Made by a program: the position numbers and the translations under genes
Source: Stieleria magnilauensis
Lineage (GTDB): Bacteria; Planctomycetota; Planctomycetia; Pirellulales; Pirellulaceae
Assembly (NCBI GenBank): GCA_007753675.1
Contig: CP036432.1
Span: forward strand, 4,996,394 to 5,060,393
DNA length: 64,000 nt
Reading direction: 5' to 3'
Shown: positions 27,143 through 35,838 of the stretch, piece by piece
Layout of the letters: each line of letters opens with the position of its first letter
Position numbering within the stretch: the stretch's first letter is position 1
Notes under the pieces: model-generated
What the model was told of the DNA's origin: nothing
Databases searched by the model: none
The model's input: only the letters and a program-made list of their open reading frames with translations

Positions 27143-28984
27143 ATGAAAACGTTTGCCCCTCCGGAATTGAAGACGATGAACACCTCTGGTATTGCCTGTT
27201 TCGCTGTTGCGTTGCTTTCGACGTTGTCATTGGGGCTCGTCCCTGCGGTCCAGGCCGCTCGCCCGAACGTGATCCTGATCATGTCGGACGATCAGGGCTA
27301 CGGCGACCTCGGATGCACCGGGAACCCGATTATCAAGACGCCAAACATCGACAAGTTGGCTTCGGAAAGCTCCGGTCTGCGGGACTACCACGTCGCCCCG
27401 ACGTGTTCCCCCACGCGTTGCTCGCTGCTGACCGGTCACTGGACGAACCGCACCGGCGTTTGGCACACCATCATGGGGCGTTCGATGCTGCGTGAAAACG
27501 AAGTCACCGTCGGCCAGATGTTCGCCGACGCCGGCTACGAAACGGGCATGTTCGGGAAATGGCATCTCGGCGACAACTATCCCTATCGACCCGAGGACCG
27601 GGGTTTCACCGAGGTCTTTCGACACGGCGGTGGCGGTGTCGGCCAAACGCCCGACCTCTGGGACAACGCCTACTTCGACGGCTCCTACTTTCACAACGGT
27701 GAAATCGTTCCGGCCAAAGGCTTCTGCACCGACGTCTTCTTTTCTCGGGCCTCCGACTTCATCAGCTCGTGTGCGAAACAGAAGCAACCGTTCTTTGCCT
27801 ACATTTCAACCAACGCACCGCACGGCCCGCTGCATTGCCCGCAGGAATACCTCGATCTGTATCCTGACCAATCCGACAACATCGCCGCGTTCTACGGAAT
27901 GATCACCAACATCGATGACAATGTTGGCAAGACCCGTGAGCTGATCGAAGAACTCGGAATCGCTGAGAATACCATCTTCATTTTCACGACGGACAACGGG
28001 ACGGCCAGCGGTGCAAAGATCTACAATGCCGGAATGCGTGCCGGCAAAGGAAGCCCGTATGACGGCGGCCACCGCGTGCCGTTCTTTGTGCATTGGCCGG
28101 CCGGTGGCCTGACCAAGCAGCATCAGGTCGACCAACTCACCCACGCCGTCGACATCGTCCCAACGTTGCTCGACATGACCGGTGTACCAAAGCCTGAATC
28201 GGTAACCTTTGATGGCGTCTCGATCGCCAGCTTGCTCGATCCGACCCAAGACGTTGATTGGCCCGAACGCTTTGTCATCAGCGATTCGCAACGCGTTCGC
28301 GATCCGATCAAGTGGCGGGGTTCGTCGGTCATGTCGCAACAGTATCGGCTGATCAACGGCAAAGAGCTGTACGACATCGCCGCCGACCCGGGACAAAAGA
28401 ACAACATCGCCAAGAAACGCCCCGAAGTCGTCGCAAAGATGCGAGAGTTTTACGAACAGTGGTGGGCGGAATTGGAACCGACGTTCTCGCAAACGACCGA
28501 GATTTACCTCGGCCATCCCGAACACCCCGTTGTCAGCCTGACCGCCCACGACTGGATCCAGGAGATTTATCCCCCGTGGCACCAAGGATCGATCCGCGCG
28601 GCGATTGAACTGCAGAACTCCAAAGAACTCGTCCACAAGGGCCACTGGGCGGTCAAGGTGATCCAAGATGGCAAGTACCAAATCGCTCTCCGCCGCTGGC
28701 CGGTCGAGTCGGGAACTGCGATCAACGCACCGCTTGCCGCCGGCGACAACGTCCCAGGAGCCACCAAGGCGTTTCGCACCACGCCCGGAGTTGCCGTCGG
28801 TGCGACCCACGGTGTGCTGCGACTGGACGGCAAGGACCTTGACCGAAAGCCGGTCGAGACGGATGCCGAAGAAGTCCGCTTCGTCACGGAACTCAAAAAG
28901 GGTTCGCATCAGCTCGCCCCCTATTTTGAAATCAAGGACGGTGAGTTGGGCGCGTACTACGTCGTCGTCACCCACCTCGATTAA
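27143..28984 (+). CDS. Secreted sulfatase with CSPTR motif and C-terminal extension
   Basis: The ATG at 27143 is used here, but ATG 27176 (MNTSGIACF) is equally likely because the signal peptide's hydrophobic core begins after it. The 613-residue protein has LIMSDDQGYGDLGCTG, C88-S-P-T-R with Thr in place of the usual Ser, GKWHLGDNYP and FTTDNGTASG. Formylglycine enzymes need only C-x-P-x-R, so it should still be modified. Past residue ~465 is a ~150-residue extension (VSLTAHDWIQEIYPPW...) seen in some planctomycete arylsulfatases, probably a beta-sandwich. It follows the beta-helix gene by 51 bp. Confidence 0.9.
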   Translation: MKTFAPPELKTMNTSGIACFAVALLSTLSLGLVPAVQAARPNVILIMSDDQGYGDLGCTGNPIIKTPNIDKLASESSGLRDYHVAPTCSPTRCSLLTGHWTNRTGVWHTIMGRSMLRENEVTVGQMFADAGYETGMFGKWHLGDNYPYRPEDRGFTEVFRHGGGGVGQTPDLWDNAYFDGSYFHNGEIVPAKGFCTDVFFSRASDFISSCAKQKQPFFAYISTNAPHGPLHCPQEYLDLYPDQSDNIAAFYGMITNIDDNVGKTRELIEELGIAENTIFIFTTDNGTASGAKIYNAGMRAGKGSPYDGGHRVPFFVHWPAGGLTKQHQVDQLTHAVDIVPTLLDMTGVPKPESVTFDGVSIASLLDPTQDVDWPERFVISDSQRVRDPIKWRGSSVMSQQYRLINGKELYDIAADPGQKNNIAKKRPEVVAKMREFYEQWWAELEPTFSQTTEIYLGHPEHPVVSLTAHDWIQEIYPPWHQGSIRAAIELQNSKELVHKGHWAVKVIQDGKYQIALRRWPVESGTAINAPLAAGDNVPGATKAFRTTPGVAVGATHGVLRLDGKDLDRKPVETDAEEVRFVTELKKGSHQLAPYFEIKDGELGAYYVVVTHLD

Positions 28985-29026
28985 GCCGGTTCACATCAAA
29001 CGACACGTTGGCAAAGAAAGTCTGAA

Positions 29027-30469
29027 ATGAGAGTTGAGAACGTCATGAATAGGTCGAGGTTGGGTTGCGTCCGCACGACCGTCACTTGTCTGGTGCTGCT
29101 GTCTGCGCTGTTCGGCTCGGTCGGTATGGCCCATGCGAGCGAGAAGCCCAACATCATTCTGCTTTTGGCAGACGATCTGGGTTACGGAGACCTGTCTTGT
29201 TTTGGCAGCCCCGCCGTCAAGACGCCGCACCTCGATCGACTCGCAAGCGAAGGGGCGCGGCTGACGCGTTTTTACGCCGGATCAGCGGTGTGCTCGCCGA
29301 CGCGAGCTTCGGTATTGACCGGTCGGTACCCGTTGCGATTCGGTATCACGAAGCATTTCAACGATGTGAATCGGTGGCTGCCTGAATCGGCGACGACGGT
29401 GGCGGAACTATTGAGTGACGCGGGCTACAACACCGCACACGTGGGCAAGTGGCATCTCGGTGGCCTGCATGTCGACGAACAGGGAAGACGGCTGGACAAT
29501 CAGCCTGGCCCGCGACAGCACGGGTTCCAGTTCTATCAGACGCAAATCGAGCAGCAGCCCCTGCGCGGTCGCATGGGTCGCGAGCGAACGCTCTTTCGAC
29601 AGGGCGGAACGGTGCTGCTGCGCAACGATCTGCGTGTCGGCGAGGACGACACCTATCATTCAAAACATTTGACTGATGCAAACGGCGATTATGCGATGGA
29701 GCTGATCGAGAAATTCTCGGCCGACCAGAAACCGTTTTTCATCAATCTGTGGTGGCTCGTTCCCCACAAGCCCTACGAGCCCGCTCCAGAGCCGCACTGG
29801 TCCGCCACGGCGGCCGACGGCATCAGCGATGACCAGCATCGCTTCCGATCGATGATCGAACACATGGACGCCAAAGTCGGTCTGCTTTTGGCAAAACTCG
29901 ACGAATTGGGAATCGCGGACAACACCCTCGTGCTCTTCACCAGCGACAACGGAGCAGCGTTTGAAGGCTATCTCGGCGAACTGAAGGGCGGCAAGACAGA
30001 CTTGCACGACGGGGGGATTCGTGTGCCGATGGTGGTGCGGTGGCCGGCGGCGATTCCCGCCGGTCAGACGTCCGACGCGTTTGGCCATACCAACGATCTT
30101 CTGCCGACGTTCTGCGATGCGGCCGGAGTCGAACTGCCAAGCGAATTGCCGCTCGATGGGATGAGTCTGTTGCCTCATCTCAAGGGCGGGCCTGCGCCGA
30201 GCGTCGACGCCAGGGGGACCGTGTTCTGGCAGCTTGATCTGTACAAGCACCTTCAACGCCACTACCCGAAACTTAAACCGTTTGCCACCGAAGTCGCCAT
30301 GCGGGGAAAATGGAAACTGCTCGCACTGCGTGGACAGCCGGTGGAATTGTTTGACGTGGAAGCCGACCCCAACGAGCAGCGAAACGTCATCGACGACCAT
30401 CCTGATCTGGTCGCCTCATTAACGGATCAGCTTGAGCAATGGCTGAACGCGCCGCGGACACCCAAGTAG
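29027..30469 (+). CDS. Secreted sulfatase with CSPTR motif
   Basis: The 480-residue protein starts at ATG 29027 (ATG 29045 is an alternative); either gives a signal peptide ending around GMAHASE. The motifs are LLADDLGYGDLSCFG, C89-S-P-T-R followed by ASVLTGRYP, GKWHLGGLH, and FTSDNGAAFEG. Like its upstream neighbour it has Thr in the formylglycine motif, and only these two of the eleven sulfatases do. It contains a short insertion around residues 155-205 (QPGPRQHGFQFYQTQ). The gap to the previous gene is 42 bp and to the next 36 bp. Confidence 0.92.
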   Translation: MRVENVMNRSRLGCVRTTVTCLVLLSALFGSVGMAHASEKPNIILLLADDLGYGDLSCFGSPAVKTPHLDRLASEGARLTRFYAGSAVCSPTRASVLTGRYPLRFGITKHFNDVNRWLPESATTVAELLSDAGYNTAHVGKWHLGGLHVDEQGRRLDNQPGPRQHGFQFYQTQIEQQPLRGRMGRERTLFRQGGTVLLRNDLRVGEDDTYHSKHLTDANGDYAMELIEKFSADQKPFFINLWWLVPHKPYEPAPEPHWSATAADGISDDQHRFRSMIEHMDAKVGLLLAKLDELGIADNTLVLFTSDNGAAFEGYLGELKGGKTDLHDGGIRVPMVVRWPAAIPAGQTSDAFGHTNDLLPTFCDAAGVELPSELPLDGMSLLPHLKGGPAPSVDARGTVFWQLDLYKHLQRHYPKLKPFATEVAMRGKWKLLALRGQPVELFDVEADPNEQRNVIDDHPDLVASLTDQLEQWLNAPRTPK

Positions 30470-30505
30470 AGCGACGATCATGACCAGCCCAAAGAGAGAC
30501 ATCAA

Positions 30506-31930
30506 ATGTCATTAAATTTGAAATCCAGCGTCCTACCCATCTTGGTGATCGCAGCGTTGAGCGGGCTGTTTGCTCAACCGGTCCGGGCGGCAGACCGCAA
30601 GCCAAATTTCGTGGTGATCTTCACCGATGACCAGGGCTATGGCGACCTCAGTTGCTTCGGTGGCAAGCACGTCAGCACACCCCGAATCGATCAGATGGCG
30701 GCGGAAGGTTCCCGGCTGACGAGCTTTTACGTGGCCGCACCGGTTTGCACGCCGTCGCGGGCCGCGCTGATGACCGGGTGCTATCCCAAACGGATCGACA
30801 TGGCGACGGGTTCCCATTTCGGCGTGTTGCTCGCCGGCGACCGAAAGGGATTGCACCCGGATGAAATCACCATCGCCGAAGTCCTGAAAACCGCAGGCTA
30901 CAAAACAGGGATGTTCGGCAAGTGGCACCTCGGAGACCAGCCGCAGTTTCTGCCGACGAAACAAGGCTTCGATGAGTACTTCGGCATTCCCTACAGCCAC
31001 GACATTCACCCGTTTCATCCGCGGCAAAATCACTACAAGTTCCCGCCGCTGCCGTTGCTGAACAATGACGCCGTCATCGAGATGGAGCCGAATGCCGATT
31101 TGCTGACCAAGCGGATCACCGAACGTGCGGTGTCATTCATCGAGCGGAACAAGGACGATCCGTTTTTCCTGTATCTACCGCATCCCATTCCCCACGCGCC
31201 GTTGCACGTGTCGCCTCCATTCATGAAAGGTGTCCCAGACGACGTTGTGGCGAAATTAAAAGAAGAAGACGGCAAGATCGATTACCGCACGCGGGACAAC
31301 CTCTTCCGCCAGGCCATCGCCGAAATCGACTGGTCCGTCGGTCAAATCCTCGACACCCTGGCGGCCCACGGTCTCGACGAAAACACACTGGTCCTATTCA
31401 CCTCCGACAACGGCCCCCCAAAGAACACCCTCTTCGCCAGCCCCGGCCCATTGCGCGGCAACAAGGGGACCACCTTCGAAGGCGGCATGCGCGAGCCCAC
31501 CGTCGTCCGCTGGCCTGGAAAGATTCCCGCGGGAAAGCCCAACGACGAACTGATGACCACCATAGATTTGCTGCCGACGTTCGCGAAGTTGGCCGGTGCC
31601 ATGATCCCCACCGATCGAGTCATCGACGGCAAAGACATCTGGCCGACGCTCATCGGCGAAGCCCCGACACCGCACGAAGCGTTCTTTTACCACGGCGGAA
31701 ACCAGTTGCGGGCTGTCCGGTCGGGAAAGTGGAAACTCCATACGAGAAACGGAAAACCAGCGCAGCTCTACGACCTGGAAAAGGACATCGGCGAGAAGAC
31801 GAATGTGATCGACTCGAATCCAGAGGTCGTCCAGAGACTGGTGCAGCACTTAAAAACATTCGCCAAAGACATCGCCGACAACAGCCGGCCCGCCGCGTTT
31901 GTCGAGCATCCAAAACCACTTTCAAAATGA
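30506..31930 (+). CDS. Secreted sulfatase (type I, formylglycine)
   Basis: ATG 30506 starts a signal peptide (MSLNLKSSVLPILVIAALSG). The 474-residue protein has IFTDDQGYGDLSCFG, C81-T-P-S-R, then the distinctive AALMTGCYPKR, GKWHLGDQP and FTSDNGPPKN. The MTGCYP signature and the IFTDDQGY/PRID spacing are shared with the remote sulfatase at 60140, suggesting the same subfamily. Its stop lies 10 bp before the next start, so the two are likely cotranslated. Confidence 0.92.
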   Translation: MSLNLKSSVLPILVIAALSGLFAQPVRAADRKPNFVVIFTDDQGYGDLSCFGGKHVSTPRIDQMAAEGSRLTSFYVAAPVCTPSRAALMTGCYPKRIDMATGSHFGVLLAGDRKGLHPDEITIAEVLKTAGYKTGMFGKWHLGDQPQFLPTKQGFDEYFGIPYSHDIHPFHPRQNHYKFPPLPLLNNDAVIEMEPNADLLTKRITERAVSFIERNKDDPFFLYLPHPIPHAPLHVSPPFMKGVPDDVVAKLKEEDGKIDYRTRDNLFRQAIAEIDWSVGQILDTLAAHGLDENTLVLFTSDNGPPKNTLFASPGPLRGNKGTTFEGGMREPTVVRWPGKIPAGKPNDELMTTIDLLPTFAKLAGAMIPTDRVIDGKDIWPTLIGEAPTPHEAFFYHGGNQLRAVRSGKWKLHTRNGKPAQLYDLEKDIGEKTNVIDSNPEVVQRLVQHLKTFAKDIADNSRPAAFVEHPKPLSK

Positions 31931-31940
31931 GTCGCAACCA

Positions 31941-33389
31941 ATGAATTCGAACCTTGAATTTGGCAGAAGGATGGAGAGAGCGAACTGTTTGTCCGCGACG
32001 TTCTTGCCCCGATGGGTCTGGCCCGTTGCAATGTTGCTGCTGGGGTGCTGTTGGGTCAACGCGGCAGAGCGACCGCCGAACTTCATCATCATCTTCGCCG
32101 ATGATCTGGGGTACGGCGACATCAGTTGCTATAGCCCAAAGGGTGTTAACACGCCGCACATTGATGCGCTGGCCGCGGAGGGATTTCGCAGCACGGATTT
32201 CTTCGTTCCGGCCAACGTGTGCAGTCCGTCGCGAGCGGCGCTGTTGACGGGACGCTATCCGATGCGATGCGGGATGCCAGTCGCCCGAACCGAAGCCCCG
32301 GGTTCCAAATACAAGGATTATGGATTCGCCCCGGATGAAATCACGATTCCGGAGTTGTTGGGGACCGCCGGCTATCGTTCGTTGATGGTGGGCAAGTGGC
32401 ATCTGGGACTGGAAGTCGAGGGCTCTCACCCGATCGACGCCGGATTCGACGAACACCTCGGCATCCCCAGCAATTACTCCAAGCCCCGCGGGCCAAACTA
32501 CAACACGCTGTATCGCGGCAAACAGGTCGAAAAGAAAAATGCCGCCTGCGAAGAACTGACGCAGCGTTACACCGATGAAGTCGTCGAGTTCATCGAGCGA
32601 CAGAAAGATGATCCGTTCTTCATCTACGTCTCGCACCATATCGTGCATTCCCCGCTGTTGCCCAGCAAAGACTTCGTCGGGACGTCACGCAAAGGTAAAT
32701 ACGGTGACTTCATCAAAGAGCTCGATCACAGCACCGGGCGGATCATGAAGGCGGTTCGCGATGCCGGACTCGATGCCGACACGCTCGTGGTGTTCACGTC
32801 TGACAATGGTCCGACGCGAGTGGGATCCACGGGCGGCTTGAACGGCGGCAAGTACTGCACGATGGAAGGCGGACACCGCGTACCTGGCATTTTTCGCTGG
32901 CCCGGAAAAATCCCGCCCAACCAAGTGTCCGACGTCACGCTGACCAGCATGGACCTGTTGCCCCTGTTCTGTGAACTCGCCGGAGTGGAGCCACCGAGTG
33001 ATCGTAAGATCGACGGGAAACAGATCCTTCCGATCCTGATGGGCAATGAGACCGAAACGCCCCACAAGGTTCTTTATTACTACAACGGCACCAATCTGCA
33101 GGCGGTGCGTGAGGGCAACTGGAAACTGCATCTGCCGCGGACGACGAAAGATCAGCCGTTCTGGTCCAAGAAGCCGGACAAGACGAAAGGCTTTGTGACC
33201 TTGCGTGAACCGAGACTATTCCATTTGAAGAACGACCTCGGCGAGAAACACAACGTCGCCGATGAAAACCCGACGATCATGCAGCGTCTTCAAGCGCGGG
33301 CCAAAGAGGCCGTCGCAGAACTCGGCGACGTCCGCGTCACCGGATCCGATCAGCGGAAAATCAACTTGGTCGATCCACAGGAACGGTAA
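31941..33389 (+). CDS. Secreted sulfatase (type I, formylglycine)
   Basis: I chose ATG 31941, 10 bp after the previous stop; the frame stays open to a TTG at 31899 overlapping the neighbour, and ATG 31971 is a further alternative. From 31941 the protein has 482 residues with a signal peptide centred on VAMLLLGCCWVNA. Its motifs are IFADDLGYGDISCYS, C94-S-P-S-R followed by AALLTGRYP, GKWHLGLEV and FTSDNGPTRVG. LGIPSNYSKPRGPN resembles N-acetylgalactosamine-6-sulfatase-like members, but that is not firm. It is the last sulfatase of the plus-strand locus. Confidence 0.92.
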   Translation: MNSNLEFGRRMERANCLSATFLPRWVWPVAMLLLGCCWVNAAERPPNFIIIFADDLGYGDISCYSPKGVNTPHIDALAAEGFRSTDFFVPANVCSPSRAALLTGRYPMRCGMPVARTEAPGSKYKDYGFAPDEITIPELLGTAGYRSLMVGKWHLGLEVEGSHPIDAGFDEHLGIPSNYSKPRGPNYNTLYRGKQVEKKNAACEELTQRYTDEVVEFIERQKDDPFFIYVSHHIVHSPLLPSKDFVGTSRKGKYGDFIKELDHSTGRIMKAVRDAGLDADTLVVFTSDNGPTRVGSTGGLNGGKYCTMEGGHRVPGIFRWPGKIPPNQVSDVTLTSMDLLPLFCELAGVEPPSDRKIDGKQILPILMGNETETPHKVLYYYNGTNLQAVREGNWKLHLPRTTKDQPFWSKKPDKTKGFVTLREPRLFHLKNDLGEKHNVADENPTIMQRLQARAKEAVAELGDVRVTGSDQRKINLVDPQER

Positions 33390-33489
33390 TGATCCATCAC
33401 CTGTCATTCGCCTTCTGCCTGTGCGTCGCGAACGCATTGAACACACCACAGAACTTGCCGAACGAACAGAGACACCTTCGGAGCAACGC

Positions 33490-34461
33490 ATGAATAGAAT
33501 TTATCTGGTCGTCGCAACAGCGTTCATGGCGGTTGCCGCAGGCGCCGACGAGCCCGCCATTGGAACCGTCACCGTCACGCATTCGCCAGTCGAAGGCATC
33601 GGCGCCGAACCCGGCGTCATGCGTCGTGATCCCAGCGACATCATCAAGGTCGACGGGTTGTTCTACGTGTGGTATTCCAAAGGCAAGATCTCGCCGGGGT
33701 ACGATGCGACCGTCTGGTATGCGACCTCACCGGATGGTCACAAGTGGACCGAAAAAGGCATGGCGCTTGCCAAAGGTGAACCCGGTAGCTGGGAAGGGGC
33801 GAGTGTCTTTACACCCAATATTCTGGTTGCCGAAGGACGCTATTGGCTGTTCTACACGGGAACCTCCAGAGAGTATGGAAAGGGATTCAATCCTGATTCG
33901 AAGATCGGGATCGCGGTGTCGGATTCGCCCGAGGGTCCTTGGCAGCGACTGGCCACCAATCCGGCTTTAAAGAACAGCGACAACCCGGCGGATTTCGACA
34001 GCCATCTGGTCGATGATGCCTGCCTGATCGTTCGCGACGATAAGTATTGGTTCTACTACAAAGGCCGCCAGTTGGGAAAAGGTCCTGGGCAAACTCAAAT
34101 GGGCCTGGCGATCGCCCAGCATCCGCAAGGCCCCTATGTACGGCACGAGGCGAATCCGGTGATCCCCGGCAATCACGAAGTGCTCGTCTGGCCGCAGGGC
34201 GCGGGTGTCGCCGCGATGATCGGCACGACAGGGCCCAAAGCGATCACCAATTCGATTCTCTATGCTGAGGACGGAATCAATTTTTCAAAAACGCACAAGG
34301 TGATCGACGGCCCGTGGGCCGGGGGAGCCTATCGTCCTGAAGCGTTTTCGCAGAGCGGGACGGGTGAGATTCCTACATGGGGCGTTGAGATCGGACGGGC
34401 GAGAGGCCGGAACACTCGGCTGCCCTTCATTGAGCGGTTTGATGTAACGGAGGAACAATAA
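33490..34461 (+). CDS. Secreted GH43/GH117-like beta-propeller protein
   Basis: The frame is open from 33262, inside the previous gene, but ATG 33490 starts a signal peptide (MNRIYLVVATAFMAVAAGADEP) and gives a sensible 323 residues. The sequence begins RRDPSDIIKVDGLFYVWYSK with a candidate catalytic Asp48, then ATVWYATSPDGHKW, WEGASVFTPN, YWLFYTG and DSHLVDDACLIV. This is the five-bladed propeller pattern of GH43, GH68 or GH117; GH117 (neoagarooligosaccharide hydrolase and relatives) is common in marine Bacteroidetes and planctomycetes. I would look for an exo-acting role on an algal galactan or fucan. It ends one base before the next gene. Confidence 0.85.
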   Translation: MNRIYLVVATAFMAVAAGADEPAIGTVTVTHSPVEGIGAEPGVMRRDPSDIIKVDGLFYVWYSKGKISPGYDATVWYATSPDGHKWTEKGMALAKGEPGSWEGASVFTPNILVAEGRYWLFYTGTSREYGKGFNPDSKIGIAVSDSPEGPWQRLATNPALKNSDNPADFDSHLVDDACLIVRDDKYWFYYKGRQLGKGPGQTQMGLAIAQHPQGPYVRHEANPVIPGNHEVLVWPQGAGVAAMIGTTGPKAITNSILYAEDGINFSKTHKVIDGPWAGGAYRPEAFSQSGTGEIPTWGVEIGRARGRNTRLPFIERFDVTEEQ

Positions 34462-34462
34462 G

Positions 34463-35701
34463 ATGAAGATACCGATGATGATTCGTTTGGGAATCGCTGG
34501 AGCAACTCTCGGCATGGCAACCCACGGGGCTTCTGCCGGCGACACGTTTGCCGACGACCTGGCCTTTCTGAAAAAGCATACGCCGATCGTTGTGTTGCGT
34601 GACGGCGGCGCCGCGGTCGCGGTGGCGCCGGCCTATCAGGGCCGCGTGATGACCAGCACCTTCGACCACCAGTCCGGACCGAGCTTCGGCTGGATCAACC
34701 GCCCGGTCATCGAACGGGGCCTCCTTTCCGACGAGCAGAAAAAGGGCACGCTCGAAGAGCACATCTATATCTTCGGCGGAGAAGAACGATTCTGGCTGGG
34801 ACCGGAAGGCGGTCAGTACGCCTTGTTTTTTAAACCCGGATCGAAATTCGAATTCTCCGACTGGGGCACCCCACCGGCGATCGACACCGAAGCCTACGAA
34901 CTCGTCGAACAAACCGACGCATCGGCAAGGTTCAAGCACGCGACGGAACTGATCAATTACAGCGGCGCCGAGTTCCAGGTGGGGATTGAACGCACCGTGA
35001 AACTGCTGGACAAGCAAGAGGCCGCCGAGTTGTTGGATGTCGAACTCGGTGAGGGGCTGCGGATGGTGGGTTATGAAACGGACAACCGAATCACCAACAC
35101 CGGTTCGCACGCCTGGAAGCCGGAAACCGGCCTGCTTTCGATCTGGATCCTCGGGATGTACAACCCCTCGCCCGAAACAACCGTGGTCATTCCCTTTCAA
35201 CAGGGCAGCGACAAGAAGCTCGGGCCAAGGGTCAACGACACGTACTTCGGCAAAGTGCCGCCGGAGTACCTGCAAGTCGAAAACGACAAGCTGTTCTTCC
35301 GCGGCGACGGCACGCGTCGCGGGAAGATCGGAATCAGTCCGCAACGTTCGAAGGGGATCGCTGGCAGCTACGACGCCGCCGGAGGAGTACTGAACATCGT
35401 CACCTACAACGTGCAAGATGCGCCGCACGGATTCGTCAATTCCATGTGGGAGCTGCAGGATCAGCCGTATTCCGGCGACGTGATCAATTCCTACAACGAT
35501 GGTTCACCGGAACCGGGCAAGCCCCCACTGGGACCGTTCTACGAGCTGGAAACCTCGTCCCCCGCCGCGGCGCTGAACCCCGGCGAGACGATGCGGCACG
35601 TGCAGCGAACCTACCATCTGCAGGGTTCGGAAGACCAACTCGACACGCTCGCGCAGCAGCTGCTCGGAGTCCGCCTGGATGCGATCAAGGACGCGTTCTA
35701 A
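34463..35701 (+). CDS. DUF6786 family secreted protein
   Basis: The 412-residue protein starts at ATG 34463, one base after the previous stop, and carries a signal peptide ending near ASAGDT. It matches my memory of DUF6786 (FADDLAFLKKHTP, APAYQGRVMTST, SFGWINRPVI). The family is beta-rich, resembling galactose-mutarotase/supersandwich folds, and is found in marine polysaccharide loci, but its biochemical role is not established. Possible functions are sugar binding or a mutarotase/lyase-like activity. It is the last gene of the plus-strand locus and is followed by a long inverted repeat. Confidence 0.8.
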   Translation: MKIPMMIRLGIAGATLGMATHGASAGDTFADDLAFLKKHTPIVVLRDGGAAVAVAPAYQGRVMTSTFDHQSGPSFGWINRPVIERGLLSDEQKKGTLEEHIYIFGGEERFWLGPEGGQYALFFKPGSKFEFSDWGTPPAIDTEAYELVEQTDASARFKHATELINYSGAEFQVGIERTVKLLDKQEAAELLDVELGEGLRMVGYETDNRITNTGSHAWKPETGLLSIWILGMYNPSPETTVVIPFQQGSDKKLGPRVNDTYFGKVPPEYLQVENDKLFFRGDGTRRGKIGISPQRSKGIAGSYDAAGGVLNIVTYNVQDAPHGFVNSMWELQDQPYSGDVINSYNDGSPEPGKPPLGPFYELETSSPAAALNPGETMRHVQRTYHLQGSEDQLDTLAQQLLGVRLDAIKDAF

Positions 35702-35716
35702 GCCGACGCAGTCATG

Positions 35717-35796
35717 GTTAGCGGCAGGGCGCGAGCCCTCCGGTCCTTCAACGTGTTTTCAAGCTACAACCGGACGGCTCGCGCCGTTCCGCTAAC
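35717..35796. terminator. Long inverted repeat between convergent genes
   Basis: The arms 35717-35744 (gttagcggcagggcgcgagc and onward) and 35769-35796 (ending cgcgccgttccgctaac) are inverted copies of each other over 28 bases with only a few mismatches, separated by 24 bases. It begins 16 bp after the DUF6786 stop and ends 42 bp before the stop of the SHD1 gene on the other strand. The fold works on either strand, so a bidirectional terminator or RNA 3'-end structure is likely. There is no strong T run, so Rho-independent action is uncertain; it could instead be a REP-like repeat. Confidence 0.65.
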
Positions 35797-35838
35797 ACTT
35801 TCAGCGCAAAGAAAACTTCAGGCCTCCTTTACCGCGTG

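Noticed and set aside
33262..33489. N-terminal extension of the GH43/117-like gene inside the previous sulfatase gene
   Set aside because: It overlaps another coding sequence and precedes a clear signal peptide starting at 33490.
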